From Trichoplusia ni (taxonomy: Eukaryota > Arthropoda > Insecta > Lepidoptera > Noctuidae), in NCBI RefSeq assembly GCF_003590095.1, contig NC_039481.1:13795895-13859894 (forward strand): DNA of 64,000 nt. Reading direction: 5' to 3'. The notes beneath the pieces were generated by a model. The model was not told the origin of the DNA. It ran no database searches and saw nothing but the letters and a program-made list of their open reading frames with translations. This document shows positions 56,601 to 64,000 of this stretch, one piece after another. Numbering within the stretch: position 1 is the stretch's first letter; each line of letters begins with the position of its first letter. The translations under genes and the position numbers were made by a program.

Positions 56601-58734
56601 TTGGTTATTTTGTCGTCAGTTCGGCAATAGCACGCAAATTGTTTGCGAGATATAAGACCTCGTCGTTACCTTTGATAGAAAACTCAAGCAATTCTATGAA
56701 ACATGTTAATGTTTCACAGAAAATCGTGTCGGAGCTCCGACAGACTATAGTTTTTTGCTAAAGAATTCCGAGAATGGTAAAGTATCTTTTAATTTTCCTT
56801 TATTCACTTTTAACTACTACAACTCAGGTCCCGGACCAAACAGATTTAATAAAGCTCTCAGTAAAGCAGGCAGCTCGGCAGCTCCTAAGGATCACAAAAG
56901 CCTCCTCCCAAAGTAAACATTTTTAAACAAGCGCAGTCATTACGGCCATTTTGTTTTGCATTTCACAAATACGTTGGTTGTTAAATTGGAGCCGCTAGTG
57001 ACACAGCAAATTACTTTTTAGAGGAAATTTCGCGTACTCACTGTTGTAACGAGCGTCGGGTGGTCGCGACCGCAAACAAACAAACCTACCAACTAAAAGT
57101 TTTAACTTACGAACTTGCTCGGTCCCGAATTGCGTAATAGTTGGAGCGGCGACCTGCGTCACTCGTAGGCTCCGACGCGATAATGAGCGCAATAACTGGA
57201 TGCCGGCGAGTGCCCGCAGCCTGGCGGTATGTACGTACCGGCTGACTGTACGGGTATCACCTCCGTGGAGACGTGGTGCGAGACACACATGTATCGTGCA
57301 GACCCAGTCTGAGCTGAATACGTACATGATATCCAGATAAATGGAAAAGCATTTTTAAGACACTTATAACGTGTGTCATTTGTACCTAACAGCCAAATAC
57401 CAATGTGATTTGTATTTTATACCCATTCAGACATTAGAGACAGTTCATTACAGTCCCCAATAAAACATAATACCAGTCTGATTAAATTCTATTAATCAAT
57501 TACCTTACCATTCCAACCCTAAGTGAACGTGCAACTGTATAAAAATATTTGAAAATAAAAGAGGAGCAATACAACTATTTAAAAACACATTAGCCGTTGC
57601 TTACTCAGTGGCCACTTCAAAGGGAGCCTATTTAATATATACGCTGTTCGCCGGCATCGTTCCACGATAGTGGACGCGAAACGTGCAATTCACTGAATTA
57701 CTATAAAATTGGCATGAGAAAATGCCAGGTTAAAAAGCGAATAAAGCCTTCCGATCGTTTAACCGGCCAGTTATAGGAAATTGTGACTGCGTTTAATGAA
57801 ATTGTTATAAACATAGAGGGGCTTGGAATAATCGTGGGTGCTGTGAGAACCGCCGTGTGGGCAGGCGGGGACATGCGTGCTCTGAACATAGGCCGCCATC
57901 GCTTACCAGACGAAGTTATTTTTAGTTTAGTTAGATTTATTAAATTATTATAGACATTAAAACAGGAAATCAAGTACTTCCTGAAAAGCCTATTATTAAT
58001 ACAAAAAGGGTTCTTTTCTCTTTTTTTCTCATCTTTCAAGTCAGTGTGATCTTTTTAAGTTTGATGAACAGTAATTAAACAGTTCAATGAGTTTAGGAGA
58101 TTGCCACAGTTCATAAGCTTTCTTTGATTTGTTCAATAACAAAAAATGTTATTGATTTCTAATCATTTTTATTTTTTCCTTGTCGCCTTTACGGTCCGCT
58201 TATTGCCAAGCCCAACAAGTAATACTCAATAGACCCATTCTGTTTTGACGAATACCTTATGGTTATTATATAATGCACGACAAATGCCTGTATTTGCTCC
58301 TCAACCGCAACGCTAGTTGTAATTATGCGCTACCCTTCATTTTCAATACACCGGGACCGCCCCAGACGCGTGCGTGACCGCTGACAGAGAACATAAGAAT
58401 GTAATTGAAAATCACAGAATGTTTGAAAATAGAACGGTACGCTGAAACATGCTTTTTATCATTAGCGTTGTGTGCCATAAGTGGCCAGTGTTATTGATTG
58501 AAAGGTGAAGAAAGTTACGCGAAGGTTGAAATTGTTATTATTTAGAACCTTTTTTTTTTATTTTAGTGTTGAAAAATAATGATTTAGGATTTTCAAGGTT
58601 AAATGTTAAGATAGTTACAGATACTTTCAGCCATTATGGTAGTTTACTGTTAGCTTAGCTCAAAAACATTTTTGTTTTTACTTTTAGAACTACTTATTTT
58701 ATTTTTATTTATAAAAATGTTTTGTTGTTTACAG
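53679..58734. other. No gene seen; AT-rich with a GC-richer patch near 57120-57310
   Basis: No supported exon or named repeat. Frames at 55184, 56995 and 57701 (the last 112 codons, minus strand) are not recognisable. Several acceptor-like CAGs occur (about 55994, 56391) without a following open exon and donor. Confidence 0.4.
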
Positions 58735-58794
58735 ATGTCGCCACTACGCGCCGGCAGACGGCTAGCAGCCTTCATGACGTCCAACGCTTTTCTG
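58735..58794 (+). CDS. Candidate exon starting exactly with ATG
   Basis: A strong acceptor (TTTTGTTGTTTACAG) is followed by ATG and 60 GC-rich bases, then CTG|GTCAGT as donor. Read from the ATG it gives 20 residues with no stop and ends in phase 0. A second frame, completing a codon with the first two bases, is also open; the third has a stop. Base composition jumps sharply from the AT-rich flanks to coding-like. The product is unknown: the stretch is basic, then hydrophobic, as at the start of a secreted or membrane protein, but it is too short to assign. Its strand agrees with the recursive splice site at 40096, so it could be the next exon of the same long gene. No partner exon was found in the window. 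Confidence 0.5.
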
Positions 58795-61700
58795 GTCAGT
58801 ATTAGTAACACTTAATTTCCATTCATGATTCAATCATCTTAATCAAGTATGCAGTACTTAAAGCAGTGGCTACGTTAAATTCGAGTATAATTCAGTTGAG
58901 GTATCGCTCACTGTATTTTAATTATGCCAACAACATAAATTAAGAGAATACATTAAAACCAACCCCTCCGGTCGATAAATAAAGATACTGCAGCCTACAG
59001 ACTGGAACAACGCGTAAAAACAACTGATATTAATTAATCGTTCAAGTTTAAATCACACAATATAATATACCCGCGTACCAATAACCGACGTTATTCAATA
59101 ACTCAAAAAATACATTGAAAGTATTGCGAGCGAGTCGCAACTACGCATACCTACCATGTATCATCGTTTTACCAATTACGGGAGCGAGTAATAAATCTCG
59201 ATGAAAATATTGATAACAGTAGACGCATCGAGCAATGAATTACGCGCGTAAACAACGTGTGTGTAATTTATACCGCGTCGCTTATGTCATTAATTCAGTT
59301 ATGGTGTGTTTGAGCGGCCGGCGGAGGGCGGGCGGCGCCCTGCGGTCGAGGAGCCCACCTCCGGCTTTGTGGCAATCGAATCAGTGCTAGACGACGATAT
59401 TATCTAGTCGCAGCACCCTGTACTACAGTCACACGGATAGTACTCACACTGCACGCAGTGTTAGTGTAGGATACAGGACGCTTAAACTATGGGATTAATT
59501 TAATGTCAAATGCATTTGTAGTAATTGCTTCTTAGTAGTGATTTCCTTAGAAGCCAGGCTTATTTCTATGGCAATTCGTTCTTGATTATAAGCCAAAGGT
59601 TTACCTTAATAGAGAGAAAAGAAAAAGAATACTCATAAATTAAAGAGAAGGTCTCAGATATTTAATCCTAAGTTTTTGTTCAATACCCAACATGATTGAC
59701 ATTGTTGTTGAATACTCAACATTACTAACAGGTATAGCAGGAACTTGCAAATAAGCCCGACGTACGTCCCAATGTGCAAAGCCACCGTGAAATTCACTGA
59801 TACTATCAAGTAGAAATGGATATCGCAATTTCCATGCACCAAAATAGAGACGTCAGTAACAGATCCAAACGCCAACATCTCTTGTAAATTATTATTTGCC
59901 TGTTAGTGCGCGGACAATTAACATTCTGGTGGAAACGAGGCGAGCGGGACGGAACGGAGCAGTGCAGAGCGGTGCGGCGCGGCACGGAGCCGTGCGGCAC
60001 CGTCGCGTCGCCTCGCTGCGTCCTATCTGCAATCTGCATAATGCGCGACACTCATTTACCGACCGTTTGTGAACGACAAATGAAGCGAGCGCAACTGAAA
60101 ATGTTTAAAACGACCAACACAACACGACCCCCATCTTCGTAACTCCTAGAGGTGGCCACATGTCAACCGCGGCTGGTCATATCTGTGCGGCCGAAACGCA
60201 AATATTCGCGAAACTGTGGCATGTCTAATAGCGCGTGAACCCTGTGATTGTTCGCTTGGGATTGTCCGTTTATTTATTTTACGAATCGATGGATTCTTTG
60301 TGGATTACTTTTAAAAGCCTTTTGGACAATTGTGCGGAATTAAAATGCATGCACGCATTATAATGTATTATGCAAATAATTTTGTATTTGGTGAAGCTAT
60401 ACCAACAGAGATGACATTCTTTCATCATTATACAATGCCTACATAATTATGCATAATTACTTATAACTAATGTAAGTAGTACAGGCAAGTTTAAAACAAT
60501 TTCTAGTACGAGCAAATAACAATTATATCAAATTAGGCCCGCTCATTGAAAATCGCCCATAAGTCATCAAGCCTCTAACTCCCGAACACAATCCTATCGC
60601 TTGCATACAGGGTGTTTGTTGAAAACACAATAGCGGATTACAGTAGCTTATGTTATTCATACTTCGAATAAGTACATTCAAGATTTGAATTTGAATGCTA
60701 CTAAGTTCCTTTTTTTCCGTTCGCGGTAATTAAAAAACTCATGCGTCGTTACACCGAATATAGTCAATACACAATAGACTAAAGCTAAGGAGTGGAATTC
60801 TTTTTAATTGGGAAAATCTGACCATCCTAAATAATTTTTATTCCTAATAGCTGTGTAAAACTATTATTTTTTAATTTAAATTATGGTTAGTATAAAGTAA
60901 TACTTCGAAAACTATAAAAAAGCCATTATAATAAAAAAACAAATTGGATACGGTGCCAAGGAAACGCAATCATTTTTTCGTTTATTAACTTGGCAAAGCT
61001 TTTAAAATCCGTTAATTTTCATTGTTATGTGGGCATTGTAATCCTATTTGCAAAATCCAAAAGTTCCGAATACGGATTTTTTTAATATATAGCACGAATC
61101 TCCTTTTCGAATTCAGACGAAACAATAGTACCTAGGTAATACCGATATCGACCCAGAACTCAGTTCTGCTGCCCCTTGCCGCTGTCCAAAGCTGTGAAAA
61201 AATCAAACTTATAACGCAATCCAAATATGAGACAGCCGTTTCTAAGGCAAATTTTCGGTACTCGAAAGGAAATCAATACCTGACTTTTCTTATATACCTA
61301 TACCTACAGGTTGATACTTAACATAATTACGTATCTTTAAATAGCAATTTTCTTTAATTATCACCCGCTCCGTTAAGCACATACCGCTTACATTTCGCAA
61401 ACGCACATTTATATAATTCGGCATATTAACATGTTCTACCTGCGTCGGTACATGCCACATTAATTAATAGCTGATTGGTTTAGTTATCTCTCACAAGGTG
61501 TATGAGACGAGAACTATACTTACCTAACTACTAATATACATATATGTATGTCTATCTGTACGTTGGACGCTTTGTGCGTCTAATTGAGTTTGCTTTAAGT
61601 TTTTGGTACCTACCTATCTACTATTGAAATTTAATTAGTACTTCTTTGTGGACTTGTAAATTAGTTATGTTTTCGTATATAATATCGTTTTCAGTTTGTT

Positions 61701-64000
61701 GTTGTGCGTGGTACATATGGTCATACAATTGTGTTTAAAGTTCGTTGTAGTATTTACAATTTATCTATACTTGCTATAAGTCGTTATACATGAAAAATGT
61801 ACAAATGATGGTTTGATGCCAGAGGGATTATCTACTAGTCAACCATAGGGGGATGAAGAGATTATACTATGTGCGATGTAATTTACTGCTGAGTTTATTT
61901 TTGACAAAGAATTTAATTAAAAGTTTTTAATAACAGAAGCCAGATGACAGTACGTCGATTAAATTAAAACTTAAAACATAAGATTTTTAACCCTCTAGGT
62001 GAAATCCATACTATCACAAACACACCTTTACTTTACTCTTAGGCATAACCGTAGCTGCGTAGTCGAACAAAACAGCCAAAACATAAAAATTAAATGCTTG
62101 TTTAAACAACTTTTTTCGGTTTACCATAGCGAGGCGACCCAATTTCCTGACTTTATATTCACCCGCTGGTACTTATGTCTTCATCAGTTGCATTTTTAAT
62201 CAACAAACCCTTGGAACTCGCTAATTTGAATAACGGTCTTCCCGAAAGGGTTTTTAGGTTACCGCACTAATAAATCTCGGTGGGGAATGGTCGTTGCAAT
62301 GACATTTTCGAGGAAAAGTGAAGAATTCTAAAATCATCTGAATGAAGGCTATACTTAAATTCAAGATTTTCTAAATTTAGTCTTGGCAGTCAGGTAAAAC
62401 AAATATACGTATTTGTCAACTACGATTTTAACTTTGAAAATCATACCAGTCACAAAAATTCTTGACTTCGTTCAGAATTTAAATAGACGCATTGAATTCA
62501 ATACATAAATATCGACAATCGTTAACTCGCCTCCCTACATTAGTACAAACTGGGTCATTAGCATTTTAAACGGCATGTGTTATGTTCGTGAAATTGTTGC
62601 GGATCTATTAGTAGGCCGCGGATGCGAGGGATTAAGCTATTTAGCTAATGGCACTTGAGGGCCCTGGAATGTGCTTGGCCTTAAATTCCATACCACTTTT
62701 ATTAAGCGATAGAATTTTATGGCGGATTGTATACAAAAGCGTCAACGACCGCGGAAACAAGCTAAAAATTCAGTTAAAAGGGTCTTTATAAATTATCTGT
62801 GCTCCTTTTATTAGTTCGCATTTAGGAAAGTCAACCTCCAAAAATACTCCGAACAGACATGGCAATCAATCAACTGTCAAAAGCGACTCTTAAACGTGTA
62901 GCACCTATAAATTTAAAAGGAGTACCTCTCTATAATTAAAGAGTAAAGTGCGTCAGGGCCTTCCGCGCGGGCGCACACTTCGCCACAATTTTTCCATCAG
63001 CCGGTGGGAGCCACAATTATACGATTTGCATAGCTATCGCGGCACTCGGCGCGACGCGTTTTTGCACGCCTACCCACTACGCCCTTTCGGTGTACATCGG
63101 CCGAAATAATTTGTTACTACATGATGGTAAATACTAGAGAGGCTTTTTCGTAGCTTTCGCTAACGGAAAATGCCTAGATACTCAGCTTACCTGTGCGATA
63201 AAATTTTCTTTTAAGAATAGCTCTCACTATTGAAATTTTCTGAACGCAATTATGAGTAGCATACTAAAATTGTGTCGAGTCCATGAGAAAGACCAGACAA
63301 TATCGGCATCTGCTGATCCAGCAGGCATTAAAAGTAATAAAAAAGTCAACCTTATTCCTAAAAGTTTCCTTACCTAAGTCCATTAAACACGACGATCGCT
63401 TCATTACCTAATCAATGATTTCAAAACTATCCGCCCGTTAAATGGTAACATAATACCAATATACCTTGCTATCGGCAAGAAAATTCAAATTTCCGTTATG
63501 TATGGTACAAAACGGTTCAAAACACAACACGTCAGAGCACAGGTTTATTGGATTTTAGCGGAAATTTCACTCGCACACGGGACGAAACGAGCAAAACAGC
63601 CGACACTGTTTGCGAATCACCTCCGCATATCGAATTTTGATTCCTGATTTGTATCGGAACCACCATCGGCCCTATAAATAGGGCACGCGAGCAGCAAATG
63701 GAATGCAAAACGCTGCGGATACTACCGGACACAACAAAACACGCTGCGTGTGGATAAAACTACATATGGTCAGCGGAAATTTGCGAGCAAAAATAATACT
63801 GCACAACAATGAAAACCATTTTTGGCCCGAACTGTATCTAACAAAATTGTTTTTGCACATCTGCATGCCGTAAATTTGAAATATCGCGCTTGTCGTAAAC
63901 TCCAGAGCGCCAACAAATACTTAAGTTAATATAAATAAAGTCCGTTCCTTATTGCAATGACTGATTCCCGGAGGAGAACGGCGAACACTCGAAACTTGCT
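58795..64000. other. No gene seen; intron-like DNA with two GC-rich islands
   Basis: No further exon found. CpG-rich blocks lie at about 59310-59480 and 59925-60070; the latter repeats short GGAGC/GCGG strings and is open on both strands by composition. A POU-octamer-like TTATGCAAATAA lies near 60369. The remainder is AT-rich. Confidence 0.4.

Noticed and set aside
57701..58039. 112-codon minus-strand frame
   Set aside because: Translation not recognisable and no splice or promoter context found.
63175..63200. Minus-strand CACAG|GTAAGC as a second recursive splice site
   Set aside because: No pyrimidine tract before the AG.
1..64000. CRISPR arrays, operons, rRNA and bacterial signals
   Set aside because: None present; repeats, splice sites and element types are those of an insect nuclear genome.

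Overview
The window looks like lepidopteran (moth or butterfly) nuclear DNA. It is AT-rich, very gene-poor and full of insect interspersed repeats: Helitron-type elements with TCTATACTAATAT-like 5' ends and hairpin plus CTAG 3' ends, tRNA-derived SINEs, and non-LTR retroposon tails ending in (TAAA)n. The species is not identifiable from the sequence alone.

The only complete protein-coding unit is an endogenous errantivirus (Ty3/gypsy group with an envelope gene), minus strand, 4165-11781. Its two 328-bp LTRs look identical by eye. It is flanked by a 4-bp ACGT duplication and carries a 12-base primer binding site matching a tRNA-Ser acceptor end, a polypurine tract, and intact gag, pol and env. 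Three expression signals are visible: an A AAT TTT slippery heptamer for a -1 Gag-Pol frameshift; a leader mini-exon (ATG plus a GTGAGT donor) whose frame fits an acceptor in the pol/env overlap, giving env its own start codon; and an env stop codon that lies inside the 3' LTR. The insertion is young and may be active.

The rest reads like the inside of a very long plus-strand intron or an intergenic desert. Two sites support an intron: a juxtaposed 3'/5' splice site (polypyrimidine-CAG|GTAAGT) at 40096/40097 followed 46 bp later by a GTGAGT donor, the layout of a recursive splice site or RS-exon; and a 60-bp candidate exon (58735-58794) with good splice sites that begins exactly with ATG. A 70-codon open segment at 17536-17748 has an acidic/serine-rich sequence resembling the activation region of CREB3-type bZIP factors and may be an exon or a retrocopy.

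Layout: 1-4164 unique-looking DNA with a 7-unit, 10-bp-periodic TCGG array at 2306-2370; 4165-11781 errantivirus; 11786-17520 unique DNA with GC-rich islands and foldbacks; 17524-18200 CREB3-like segment and LINE tail; 21661-21994 retroposon tail and a perfect 21-bp foldback; 25597-28380 a long-armed inverted-repeat element packed with Helitron and SINE insertions; 31890-32358 LINE C-terminal remnant; 34603-36139 SINEs and a Helitron-like element; 37688-37743 a palindrome cluster; 40096 recursive splice site; 53075-53678 SINE and a complete small Helitron; 58735 candidate exon; then non-coding DNA to the end.
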